From Dehalococcoidia bacterium (GTDB lineage: Bacteria; Chloroflexota; Dehalococcoidia; UBA2247; RBG-13-53-26): a stretch of DNA of 33,636 nt. The translations under genes were made by a program, and so were the position numbers. Below are positions 15,533 through 23,865 of the stretch, piece by piece. How positions within the stretch are numbered: position 1 is the stretch's first letter; every line of letters begins with the position of its first letter. Where the stretch lies: assembly GCA_030372995.1 (NCBI GenBank), contig JAUCPZ010000286.1:1-33636 (forward strand), read 5' to 3'. The notes under the pieces were generated by a model that did no database searches, was not told where the DNA came from, and was given only the letters and a program-made list of their open reading frames with translations.

Positions 15533-16804
15533 TCAGCGGTGCCCCTGCCCAGATGCGGAGGCGTCCATCCCCTCCGTGGGCACCGCTGGTGCCGGCCGCA
15601 GTAGGAACGCACCTGCGGCCCCAAGGAGCGCCACGCCGGCAGCGAGCAACAGGGGCGAAACGAACGAGCCTGAGGCGTCGGCCATGGCCCCGGCAATGGT
15701 CGGCGATACGGCCTGCCCGATGCCGAAGAGAAGCGTGATCAGCCCGAGCGCTGCGGGGGCCATCCGCGGCCCCAGCGCGTCCCCGCAGGAGGCCGCCATG
15801 ATCGCTGGAATGCTCCACGCTGAGAGGCCGAAGAGAACAGCCGAAACCGTGAAACCGGCAGGGGTACGCCACAGGGCAAACAGGCTGAAGGCCACCGCAT
15901 GGATGAGGAAGACGATGACCAGCGCCCACCGGCGGCCGATCAGATCCGACACGGTCCCCCAGAGCAGGCCACAGATGAGGCTGACCCAGCCCATCGTCAT
16001 AAAAAGATCGCCCGCAGCGTCTTTCGTGTAGCCTTCAGTAACCAAGTGCTTGGTGAAAAACGTCATGTAGATGATGTAGGAAAAGCCGAAAGCCACGTAG
16101 ACCAACCCCAGGTGCCATACGCTCCGAGAACGGTACACCCGGCTCCACTCCAGCCCCCCCGTCCCCTGACCCGCCACCGCCTCCTCGGTGGCCCCACCCA
16201 CCGGCTTCAGTCCCACCTCGCCGGGTCGATTCCGCAGGAACAAGAGACTGCCCGCAGCGAGCAGTAGAGTCACGCCGCCGAAGATGAACCAGCAGACCCG
16301 CCATCCATCACCGCCACCAGCAGACAGCACGCGTGGAACGACGGCTCCTGAGAAGATCAACCCCAGCGCGGAACCCGCCACGGCAATCCCTGAAGCCAGC
16401 CCACGGCGCCTCGTGGAAAACCACGAGGACAGCAGCGCCATCGCGGGCACGTTGCCCGCCGCACTGCCAACACCGGTCAAAGCCCTCCAGGCCGCAGCGG
16501 ACGCAAATCCAGCCGCCAGGCCAGTGAGCAGCATACTCACGCCGGCCACCGCCAGACCTGCCGCTATCACCGCTCGCGGCCCGTAGCGCGAGGCCAGCAT
16601 TCCACCGATGACGGCCAGCACGAGGTAGCCGATCAGGTTGGCAGTGGCCAGTGCACCAGTCTGGGCGTTGTCGATTCCCAGGGCAGCCTGCATGTCGGGC
16701 AGGATCATGGTGTAGCCGAACCGGGCCAGCCCCAATGATCCAAACACAACGAGCGTCGCCGTGACGAGGACAACCCAACCGTAGTGCAGTCGAGGGAGCT
16801 TCAC
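15533..16804 (-). CDS. Major facilitator superfamily permease, YbfB/YjiJ-like
   Basis: A membrane protein with twelve predicted helices. The opening LHYGWVVLVTATLVVFG and ARFGYTMILPDMQAAL with the following NLIGYLVLAVIGGMLASRYGPR match uncharacterised YbfB/YjiJ-type MFS carriers; the GMLASRYGPR loop is the MFS motif A position. The second half repeats the fold, with SDLIGRRW in the equivalent loop. The start is uncertain: a GTG at 16804 gives an ordinary N-terminus beginning KLPRLHYGW, while a GTG at 16873 would add 23 very basic residues. Neither has a good ribosome site. It lies beyond the terminator that ends the SDR operon, so it is probably transcribed separately. Substrate is unknown; a metabolite or organic acid is plausible from context. 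Confidence 0.87.
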   Translation of the reverse strand: MKLPRLHYGWVVLVTATLVVFGSLGLARFGYTMILPDMQAALGIDNAQTGALATANLIGYLVLAVIGGMLASRYGPRAVIAAGLAVAGVSMLLTGLAAGFASAAAWRALTGVGSAAGNVPAMALLSSWFSTRRRGLASGIAVAGSALGLIFSGAVVPRVLSAGGGDGWRVCWFIFGGVTLLLAAGSLLFLRNRPGEVGLKPVGGATEEAVAGQGTGGLEWSRVYRSRSVWHLGLVYVAFGFSYIIYMTFFTKHLVTEGYTKDAAGDLFMTMGWVSLICGLLWGTVSDLIGRRWALVIVFLIHAVAFSLFALWRTPAGFTVSAVLFGLSAWSIPAIMAASCGDALGPRMAPAALGLITLLFGIGQAVSPTIAGAMADASGSFVSPLLLAAGVALLGAAGAFLLRPAPAVPTEGMDASASGQGHR

Positions 16805-16881
16805 TCTTCCAATCCAAGGTCGCCTAGTCGGGCGCCGTCTCTTGTTCGGCGCGTGCCTGCGGAATGGTAGCACGCTGCGCT

Positions 16882-16918
16882 CAAAGCAACAAGAGCGGCG
16901 CCGTCAACGGCGCCGCTC
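16882..16918 (-). terminator. Intrinsic terminator of the HMGCS-like/thiolase/SDR operon
   Basis: GAGCGGCGCCGT-CA-ACGGCGCCGCTC (16893-16918) is a perfect 12-base inverted repeat, effectively an 11-pair stem with a four-base loop. On the minus strand it is followed by TTGTTGCTTT. It lies 24 bases after the SDR stop codon. Confidence 0.8.
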
Positions 16919-16941
16919 GGTGCGTCACATCGGGTGAGAGA

Positions 16942-17892
16942 CTACTTCTTGGCGGCCTCGGGCGGGGCGGGAGGGGCGGGATTGACGTAGGTGGTCAGCA
17001 GGAACTTGGGCACCAGTTCCTCCAACTCGTCAATGGTCCACTTCTCGCCTTTGCGGTGATCCTTGTGTATTGTCTTGACCAGCTCCGGCATCGAGTAGAT
17101 GCCGACCGTTCCCCCGGCTGCCCTGAAGCAAAGACCATTGATGTTGGCCGCAGCATCAGTGCAGAGGTATACGACGATGGGGGCCACGAATTCCGGACCA
17201 GGCATGTTCAGGCGTTCTTCGAGAACCTGCTTGGTTATCTTGCCTTCTTCGTATTGCCTTCTGAAGTTTGCCTTGACCGCCTCATTCATGGTCATTCTCG
17301 TCGCGGCCATGGGCACCAGGCAGTTGCAGGTGATGCCCAGGCGGCCGTTCTCAATGGCCAGCACCCGGGTGAAACTGGTTATGGCACCCTTGGCCGCGGC
17401 GTAGTTCGCCTGCCCCGGCGCCGCCCCCAGCCACGCCACAGAACCCGGGTTGATGATCCGGCCCCACTGTTGCTTCCTCATATAAGGCAGGGCATGGCGG
17501 CACGTATTGAACGTCCCCTTGAGGTGCACCTTTATCACCTCATCCCATTCCTCTTCCGACATATTGTGCAACATGCGGTCCCGAAGGACGCCCTGCGAGT
17601 TGACCAGTATGTCAATCTTGCCAAAAGTGTCCACGCAGCACTTGATCAGCCTCTCGGCCGCCGCGAAGTCTCCGGCATTCTCGAAGTTGGCGATGGCCAT
17701 GCCACCAGCCTTCTTGATATCTTCAGCTGTCTCCTCTGCCGGCGGCAGCGTATGCCCCTCCTCCGGTTTCTTCGTGACCCCGTTGACTACTACCTTGGCG
17801 CCCTCCGCAGCCAACGCGAGGGCGACCTCGCGACCAATGCCCCTGCCACCGCCTGTGACCACCGCACACTTGCCCTCCAGCCTGTTCCCCAT
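16942..17892 (-). CDS. Short-chain dehydrogenase/reductase, probable hydroxyacyl-CoA dehydrogenase type
   Basis: A 316-residue SDR. The NAD(P) loop TGGGRGIG (13-20), the NSQG form of the NNAG motif (98-101), catalytic Ser151 in INPGS and YAAAK with Tyr164 and Lys168 are all present. The longer TKKPEEGHTLPPAEETAED insertion after beta-2 and the DRMLHNMSEEEWDEVI segment resemble SDR domains of peroxisomal multifunctional enzyme 2, which oxidise 3-hydroxyacyl-CoA. After the core there is an extension of about 60 residues ending in a Pro/Ala-rich PAPPAPPEAAKK tail that is probably disordered. AAGGAGGT precedes the ATG. It is the last gene of an operon with a thiolase and an HMGCS-like protein and is followed by a strong terminator. 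Confidence 0.9.
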   Translation of the reverse strand: MGNRLEGKCAVVTGGGRGIGREVALALAAEGAKVVVNGVTKKPEEGHTLPPAEETAEDIKKAGGMAIANFENAGDFAAAERLIKCCVDTFGKIDILVNSQGVLRDRMLHNMSEEEWDEVIKVHLKGTFNTCRHALPYMRKQQWGRIINPGSVAWLGAAPGQANYAAAKGAITSFTRVLAIENGRLGITCNCLVPMAATRMTMNEAVKANFRRQYEEGKITKQVLEERLNMPGPEFVAPIVVYLCTDAAANINGLCFRAAGGTVGIYSMPELVKTIHKDHRKGEKWTIDELEELVPKFLLTTYVNPAPPAPPEAAKK

Positions 17893-18075
17893 GTCCTCTA
17901 GCTACCTCCTTAGTAGTAATACTTTCGACCAACCCCACCCCTCCCGTGGAAAAGGAACGCAGACGGATCCTATCCCTCTGCACACCCTATTCGCCATACG
18001 AAGCGCCACGCCTCTTCCTGCCTGCAATTCGGCTCCCATGGATCTGGGCGACTTGATTGAGAGCCTCATCACCCC

Positions 18076-19293
18076 TTAGACGTCAGGAGCCCCGGTAATG
18101 GTAATGCCGCAGATAAACTGTCCGGGGAAGCCACCCTGGTTGTGCGCCAGACCGAACTTCACGTCTTTCAGTTGCCGGGAAGGCTCCTCAACCCTCTTCT
18201 GGAACTGGAGATAGAACTCCATCACTTCGCGGCACCCGCTGGCACCGATTGGGTGCCCGAAGGACTTCAGGCCGCCGCTGATACCGATCGGTATCTCACC
18301 ATTCTGCTCCCAGGCACCGGAGTCGACGTCCTCCTTGCCCTTGCCATATGGACAAATGCCCATAGATTCCACACCGATCAGCTCGGCGATGGAGAAGCAG
18401 TCATGAACCTCAGCCAGGCTCAGCTCCTTCCGGGGGTTCTTGATGCCCGCCTGGGCGAAGGCCTGCTTAGCCGCCGCCTCGGTCGCATCCCAGTAGGTGA
18501 AGTCGTAACGAGGGTCCTCTTTGCCCCACCCTGGGCTGGCGGCAACGCCGAAGCCCTTGATGGTGATGTAGTCATGCGGGTGGTTGACCGCGAACTTCTT
18601 AACGTCCTCTGTGCGGCACATGACCGCCGCACCCGCGCCATCAGTGACCCCGCAACAGTCGAATAGCCCCAGCGGCCACGCGATGATGGGAGCATTCATT
18701 GCCTGCTCTACCGTGATTTCCCGGCGAAGCATGGCTCTCGGATTCCGGGCTCCATTGTGATGACTTTTCACCGATATCTTAGCCAGGGTCCTCTTCCCCT
18801 CCTCCTTGGACAGGCCCCACTTCCGGAAGTACGCGGTAGCCGCCAGCGCATAGCGCCCCGGGGCGGCACCAAACTCGGCGGCATACATCGGATAGACCAT
18901 GCCCGGGGCGCCGGCAGTCGCCATGCCACCGAAGCCGACGTCCTTCAGCTTCTCGAAGCCCACCGCCAGGACCAGGTCATACTGCTTGGAGGCCAGGCCA
19001 AGGGCTGCGCCGCGGATGACCTCTGCCCCCGACGCGCAGCCGTTCTCCACCCGCGTGATGGGTATGTGCTGTAACTGCAGAGTCTGGGCAATCACCACTC
19101 CAGTAGTGGCCGTCTCGTTCTGGTAGTATCCCGTCCAGCAGGCATCGATCTGGTTCTTGTCTATGCCAGCGTCTTTGAACGCCTCGTTGCAGGCTTCGCT
19201 GATGAGGTCGAAGAGGCCGTAGTTCCACAGCTCACCCCACTTCGACAGACCCATACCGATGATCGCAACTTTGTCTCTAATGCTCTCTGCCAT
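18076..19293 (-). CDS. Thiolase family protein, SCP-x / lipid-transfer type
   Basis: A 405-residue thiolase-fold protein. The nucleophile is Cys86 in ENGCASGA; the second-half motifs are VHDCFSIAEL, with the His used in SCP-x-type thiolases, GHPIGASG, and GLAHNQGG near the end. These motifs fit the SCP-x group rather than classic FadA or acetoacetyl-CoA thiolases. All expected catalytic positions look intact. The family cleaves or forms 3-ketoacyl-CoA bonds. It lies 34 bases after the HMGCS-like/DUF35 gene, with TAGGAGA before the ATG. In archaea a thiolase, an HMG-CoA synthase and a DUF35 protein form one complex, so a physical complex with its neighbour is a reasonable inference. Confidence 0.92.
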   Translation of the reverse strand: MAESIRDKVAIIGMGLSKWGELWNYGLFDLISEACNEAFKDAGIDKNQIDACWTGYYQNETATTGVVIAQTLQLQHIPITRVENGCASGAEVIRGAALGLASKQYDLVLAVGFEKLKDVGFGGMATAGAPGMVYPMYAAEFGAAPGRYALAATAYFRKWGLSKEEGKRTLAKISVKSHHNGARNPRAMLRREITVEQAMNAPIIAWPLGLFDCCGVTDGAGAAVMCRTEDVKKFAVNHPHDYITIKGFGVAASPGWGKEDPRYDFTYWDATEAAAKQAFAQAGIKNPRKELSLAEVHDCFSIAELIGVESMGICPYGKGKEDVDSGAWEQNGEIPIGISGGLKSFGHPIGASGCREVMEFYLQFQKRVEEPSRQLKDVKFGLAHNQGGFPGQFICGITITGAPDV

Positions 19294-19327
19294 CTCTTCT
19301 ATCTCCTAACATCAAACGTCCGGCGAC

Positions 19328-20758
19328 CTAACATCTCACGGGGCGGGCCTTCCACATGTAGTTGCGGAAGCCTGTCCCCTCCCTGGTGCCATCGAAGAAC
19401 AACCTGAAGGTCAGTTCCATGGGCATGCCTACCTCGACCTTGGCCGGATCGCGGTCCGTCAACTGCGAGTAGTACCGGCCGCCGCCATCCAGGTCGATCA
19501 CGCCCCTGATCAGGGGCAGTATGATCTCGTTGGCGCGCTCATCGATGCTGTAAGTCACGAGCTTGCCTTTCTTGTCGGAAAGCCTCACCGGCTCGAACTG
19601 ATCCTCCACCATGCAGTACATACAGGCCCGCTGCCGCGGATACTGGATGCCGCCGCACTTCTTGCACTTCTGTCCGTAGGCCGAATAGAACGCCTTCCGC
19701 TCCCTCCAGACAAACGAGACCGCGGACCGCCGCAGAGGACGCACGCTAGGTGCCCAGTCCATCATGTCACGCATCCGCAGGTAGATGCCATAGTTGGCCA
19801 GCATAGCCTTGGAGGCCAAGTGTTTCTTCATGCCCCGTCTGTCGCGCACCTTGTCAATCTGAGGCTGAACCTGCAGGACATAGGCATCGGCACCGTCGCC
19901 GTAGTTGGCGAAAAGGATTTTGTCACCCGGCTTGGCATCCTCCAGGGCGAGCACCAGCGTCATGGGGGCCGTCGCCGAGCCGGTATCGCCCACCGAGTCG
20001 AACAGCGGTGCCACGACCTGCGTCTTGGGGTCCAGCCCGACCTTTCGGGCCACCTCGCCGTGACTCCGGGCATCAGCTCCGTTGAATACTGCCTTCGCGA
20101 AGTCCTTCGGGCCGAGGCCGGACTTCTTCATTACGCCCTTGATGGCTTCCGGAAGGATCTTCTCCCACCCTTCATCCTTGATGAAACGATCCTCCCACGT
20201 CCAGTGATACTTGTCCTTGGCCTTGAGCCACGTGTCGAGGAATTCGCTGGACATGCTGTAGCAGCTCTCTACGCTCACGGCAACATCCGAGTCACCGATG
20301 ATGAACGCGGCTGCCCCATCGCCGAAGACCGGCTCAAAGTCGGAGTTAGGCGCCGGTACGCGGCAGTCAGAAGCCGCGATCGCAACTTTCTTGGCCGCCC
20401 CGGCCTTGACCGCATTCAGAGCGGCATTCAGGGCATTTGTCCCTGACCTAATCGAATTGCCGAAGTCCGCGCTATCGATATCGTCACGTAGATCGGCAGC
20501 TGCCTTGACGATACTGGCCGACTGCTTCTCCTTGTAAGGGGCACTGACCGACGCGAAATACATGGCATCGATGGTCTTCCGTTCAATACCGGTCAGTGCG
20601 TCGACGACGGCCTCAACCGCCATGGTGATGCTGTCTTCGTCAACGTTGGCGATGGCCCTCTCGCCTCGGCCCGCTGACTTCCCCCAGACCTGGCCAAGCA
20701 CATCTCGGCTCATTCTGAACATGGGAACGTAGGCACCATAAGACACAATTCCTACCAT
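19328..20758 (-). CDS. HMG-CoA synthase-like domain fused to a zinc-ribbon/OB-fold DUF35 domain, catalytic residues altered
   Basis: A 476-residue protein. Residues 1 to about 330 have the thiolase-like fold of archaeal/bacterial HMG-CoA synthase (opening MVGIVSYGAYVPMFRM, middle FGDGAAAFIIGD, GDTGSATAPMTLVLALE, FANYGDGADAYV). Residues from about 385 form a DUF35 unit: zinc ribbon CKKC-x12-CMYC followed by an OB-fold. By motif alignment the three catalytic positions of HMGCS are changed: Glu of SES to Val71 in SVSAPY, nucleophile Cys of ACKAGT to Ile103 in SIRSGT, and His of FHQPN to Asn in FNGAD. Ordinary HMG-CoA synthesis is therefore unlikely. The start is set by AAAGGAG before the ATG at 20758; the 62 upstream codons overlap the promoter. 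It leads the operon with a thiolase and an SDR. Confidence 0.88.
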   Translation of the reverse strand: MVGIVSYGAYVPMFRMSRDVLGQVWGKSAGRGERAIANVDEDSITMAVEAVVDALTGIERKTIDAMYFASVSAPYKEKQSASIVKAAADLRDDIDSADFGNSIRSGTNALNAALNAVKAGAAKKVAIAASDCRVPAPNSDFEPVFGDGAAAFIIGDSDVAVSVESCYSMSSEFLDTWLKAKDKYHWTWEDRFIKDEGWEKILPEAIKGVMKKSGLGPKDFAKAVFNGADARSHGEVARKVGLDPKTQVVAPLFDSVGDTGSATAPMTLVLALEDAKPGDKILFANYGDGADAYVLQVQPQIDKVRDRRGMKKHLASKAMLANYGIYLRMRDMMDWAPSVRPLRRSAVSFVWRERKAFYSAYGQKCKKCGGIQYPRQRACMYCMVEDQFEPVRLSDKKGKLVTYSIDERANEIILPLIRGVIDLDGGGRYYSQLTDRDPAKVEVGMPMELTFRLFFDGTREGTGFRNYMWKARPVRC

Positions 20759-20914
20759 ACTACTGCTCCTTTGCTCCTTTCCGGGGTTTCGTAATCCAGA
20801 GTGCGGAAGAGGTTGCTGCTGGGACTTGGCTCTGATGAGAAAGTACCGGGTTGCCGTCTCACTAGAGGTCCATTCGGCGCGCGCATAGTATCCAGTTTCA
20901 TGCCCAGTGACTTT

Positions 20915-20944
20915 ATGATAGAGTAGCCCGCGATCGCATGTCAA
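20915..20944 (-). promoter_or_regulatory. Promoter of the HMGCS-like/thiolase/SDR operon
   Basis: On the minus strand a perfect TTGACA (20939-20944), an 18-base spacer and TATCAT (20915-20920) make a near-consensus sigma70 promoter. Transcription would begin near 20908, leaving a leader of about 150 bases before the ATG at 20758, long enough for a regulatory structure though I recognise no riboswitch class in it. Confidence 0.65.
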
Positions 20945-21042
20945 TTTGGCGCAGCCCGGCTAACCATGGAAAGCCTTCCCTCTGCTAAGCATGTGGGATA
21001 TGATGTAGGCGCTTTGCCTGAAGACTGACAGGAGGGTGCTGG

Positions 21043-23454
21043 ATGTACAGAGATCCATCAAGACCTATCGGCGAACGGGTCACTGATCTTGCTGGCCGGA
21101 TGACCTTGGAAGAGAAGGTGGCTCAACTGTGCGGCTGTTGGCCTTTCGAGTTGCTGGACCACCGCGGACTGGACGCCGAACGAATGAGGGCCCGACTGGC
21201 CCACGGCATAGGCCAGGTCTCCCGTCTCGCCGGCATGAGTCCTGAACCTCCCTCCAGGACGGCAGAGCTCGCAAACACAATCCAGCGCTTCCTGCTGGAG
21301 AGCACGCGTCTGGGCATCCCGGCAATCTTCCACGAGGAATGCCTCTGCGGGTACCAGGCCCGGCAGGGAACTGTGTTCCCTCAGGCCATCGGCCTCGCTG
21401 CCACTTGGGACCCGATTCTGGTAGGAAGGATGGCCGAAATCATTCGCCAGCAGATGGTGGCAGCGGGCGCACGTCAGGCACTGGCGCCGGTCTTAGACAT
21501 AGCGCGCGACCCCCGCTGGGGCCGCACAGAAGAGACTTTCGGCGAGGACCCCTATTTGGTCTCCGCCATGGGCAAGGCGTACGTCAAGGGCCTGCAAGGA
21601 CGCCACCTTGCCGAAGGCGTGATGGCCACGGCCAAACATTTCATCGGGTACGGCAACTCCGAGGGCGGCCTCAACTGGGCTCCGGCGCACATTCCGGCAC
21701 GCGAGCTCTACGAGGTCTTCGCCCGTCCCTTTGAAGCAGCCATACGGGAAGCCGGGCTGGCCTCCGTGATGAACGCATATAACGAGATCGATGGCGTCCC
21801 CTGCGCCGTCTCAAAGTGGCTGCTCACGGATTTCCTGCGCGGGCAGCTCGGCTTCGAGGGACTCGTCGTCTCGGATTACATGGCGATTGAGACCACCTGC
21901 AACTACCACCGTGTGGCGCGGGATTTGCAGGAAGCGGCGGTCCAGGCCATCAATGCCGGCCTAGACACGGAGTTGCCGACTTCAACCGCCTACGCCTTTC
22001 TGGCCGACGCGGTGCGCAAGGGAATGGTGGACATAGCCGCCATCGACAGGTCAGTGCAGCGGGTACTGGAAGCCAAGTTCAGGCTTGGCCTTTTCGAGAA
22101 CCCTTATGTCGACCCTCAGAAGGTGCGTGAGGTCTTCAGTAGCCCAGAGGCGACGGCGGTATCCAGGCGTCTGGCTATCGAGTCCATGACCCTGCTCAAG
22201 AACGAGGGCGGCCTCCTGCCTCTGAGGAAGAATCTCCGTTCAATCGCCCTGATCGGCCCCATCGCCGACAGCGCTCGATGCCTTCTAGGCGACTACAACT
22301 ATGTCAGCTTCACCGAAGGCATCGTCGGGATGATCCGGTCGCTCGCCCGAGGCCTGAACATGGATCCCAGCCAACTGGGCGACTTCGTTGCCTACCATGC
22401 GGCCGCTTTCAAGAGGTACCTCGACACGGAAGATGAAGAGGCGATGACCAGAGAGAACTATGACATGCCGAGCATCCTCCAGGGCATCAGACTGCTGGCA
22501 GCCAATGGCACCAAAGTGATTCACGCCAGAGGCTGCACAGTGCAGGGCCACGAGCGCAGCGGATTCGATGAGGCTGTAGCTGCCGCCAAAGAGGCTGAGG
22601 TGGCCGTCGCGATTCTGGGTGGCAAGTCTGGGCTTGACCTGACTTGCACCTCTGGAGAGACCAGAGACGTCGCGTCACTCGCTTTGCCCGGCGTGCAGCA
22701 GAACCTTCTGGAAGCGGTGTTTGCGACCGGCACGCCGATCGTTCTGGTTCTGGTCAGCGGCCGCCCGCTGGCCATACCCTGGGCCGCAGAGCATGTTCCG
22801 GCTATTCTCCAGGCCTGGCTGCCCGGCCAGGAAGGCGGGATGGCCGTAGCCGACGTGCTGTTCGGCAACGCGGTGCCCGGGGGCAAGTTGCCGATCTCGG
22901 TGCCCCGCAGCGTTGGCCAGATACCCGTCTACCACTATCACAAGCCATCCGGCGGCCGCTCTCAGTTCACCGGCAACTACGTGGATTTGCCTGCACAGCC
23001 GCTCTATCCCTTCGGATTTGGACTGAGCTACACCACGTTCGCATACAGCAATCTCAGGATGGACAGGACTGTAGTGGACACGGAGAGTGCTATAGAGATC
23101 TCTTGCGACGTCACGAACGTGGGGAGACTCGCCGGGGACGAGGTGGTCCAGCTGTATGTCCGCGACCACGAAGCCGCCATCACACGCCCGGTTCGGGAAC
23201 TGGCGGGCTTCTCCCGCATCAGCCTAAACGCGGGGGAGACCCGAACGGTATCATTCATCTTGAAGATCACTCAGCTCGCCTTCTACAACATCGACATGGA
23301 GTTGGTCGTCGAGCCAGGCAAGATTGAAGTTATGGTTGGCAGCTCCAGCGAAGATATTCGTCTCAGAGGCGAGTTCGAGATTACCGGAAGCGTCCGCAAG
23401 GTAGAGGGCGTGCGGCCCTTCACGTGCGAAGTGCATCATTCTGCGCCCCGCTGA
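21043..23454 (+). CDS. Glycoside hydrolase family 3 beta-glycosidase
   Basis: An 803-residue GH3 enzyme. The N-terminal TIM barrel carries LAPVLDIARDPRWGR, TEETFGEDPYL, KHFIGYG (His199) and the nucleophile Asp278 in GLVVSDYM. The second alpha/beta sandwich domain begins near 380 (SMTLLKNEGGLLPL), and an FnIII-like domain closes the protein from about 690 (YPFGFGLSYTTFAYS, then ELAGFSRISLNAGE). This order is that of bacterial beta-glucosidases and beta-xylosidases. There is no signal peptide, so it should act in the cytoplasm on imported oligosaccharides or glycosides. CAGGAGGG precedes the ATG; a TATGAT at 20999-21004 is a possible -10. The gene stands alone between unrelated neighbours. Confidence 0.95.
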   Translation: MYRDPSRPIGERVTDLAGRMTLEEKVAQLCGCWPFELLDHRGLDAERMRARLAHGIGQVSRLAGMSPEPPSRTAELANTIQRFLLESTRLGIPAIFHEECLCGYQARQGTVFPQAIGLAATWDPILVGRMAEIIRQQMVAAGARQALAPVLDIARDPRWGRTEETFGEDPYLVSAMGKAYVKGLQGRHLAEGVMATAKHFIGYGNSEGGLNWAPAHIPARELYEVFARPFEAAIREAGLASVMNAYNEIDGVPCAVSKWLLTDFLRGQLGFEGLVVSDYMAIETTCNYHRVARDLQEAAVQAINAGLDTELPTSTAYAFLADAVRKGMVDIAAIDRSVQRVLEAKFRLGLFENPYVDPQKVREVFSSPEATAVSRRLAIESMTLLKNEGGLLPLRKNLRSIALIGPIADSARCLLGDYNYVSFTEGIVGMIRSLARGLNMDPSQLGDFVAYHAAAFKRYLDTEDEEAMTRENYDMPSILQGIRLLAANGTKVIHARGCTVQGHERSGFDEAVAAAKEAEVAVAILGGKSGLDLTCTSGETRDVASLALPGVQQNLLEAVFATGTPIVLVLVSGRPLAIPWAAEHVPAILQAWLPGQEGGMAVADVLFGNAVPGGKLPISVPRSVGQIPVYHYHKPSGGRSQFTGNYVDLPAQPLYPFGFGLSYTTFAYSNLRMDRTVVDTESAIEISCDVTNVGRLAGDEVVQLYVRDHEAAITRPVRELAGFSRISLNAGETRTVSFILKITQLAFYNIDMELVVEPGKIEVMVGSSSEDIRLRGEFEITGSVRKVEGVRPFTCEVHHSAPR

Positions 23455-23865
23455 CTCTTCAATGTGCGCAGATCCTGCCTGGTACGGTCCCCGTCATTAC
23501 CCTCGCACGCCCCGGTTCCTACCCGCATTACTCCTCGCCCGCGTCACCAACGCTGTCTCTCGCTTAGCCCCGTGGACCTGAGTCTTGCCGCGTGATCATC
23601 TTGTGACGCACCGGTCGAGTTTGAGACGCACTTGTGATCGTCGCCGTTTATACTCAGGTCACCCAGGATTGGAGGGGGGCGTATGTGCTCGTTGGAGCCT
23701 CGAGTTCGAAAGGGTGCCGGATGGCAGGCTCGACCATGACTTGCCCGCGGCCCCGTAAGCACGGCGCAACAAGATCTTCGATCCCGGCACGCATCTTGTG
23801 GAGGCATGGTGCGGCCCCACGGTGGATACGGTGAGCCGCGATTGCCTTGGGAGGAGACACGCATT
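23455..23865. other. Non-coding gap after the GH3 gene
   Basis: No convincing gene is seen. The gap holds the direct repeat at 23601-23630 and a TATACT (23649-23654) that could be a -10 box for the following sensor gene, although no -35 lies at the right distance. If so the leader would be about 210 bases. Confidence 0.35.
23601..23630. repeat. Tandem 10-base direct repeat with 20-base period
   Basis: TTGTGACGCA (23601-23610) and TTGAGACGCA (23621-23630) differ at one base and start exactly 20 bases apart, about two helical turns. They lie 19 bases upstream of the TATACT box. The spacing fits a dimeric regulator binding one face of the DNA. Confidence 0.35.

Noticed and set aside
20759..20944. 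62-codon extension of the HMGCS-like protein
   Set aside because: The upstream ATG falls inside the -35 box, and AAAGGAG precedes the inner ATG where the family start is expected.
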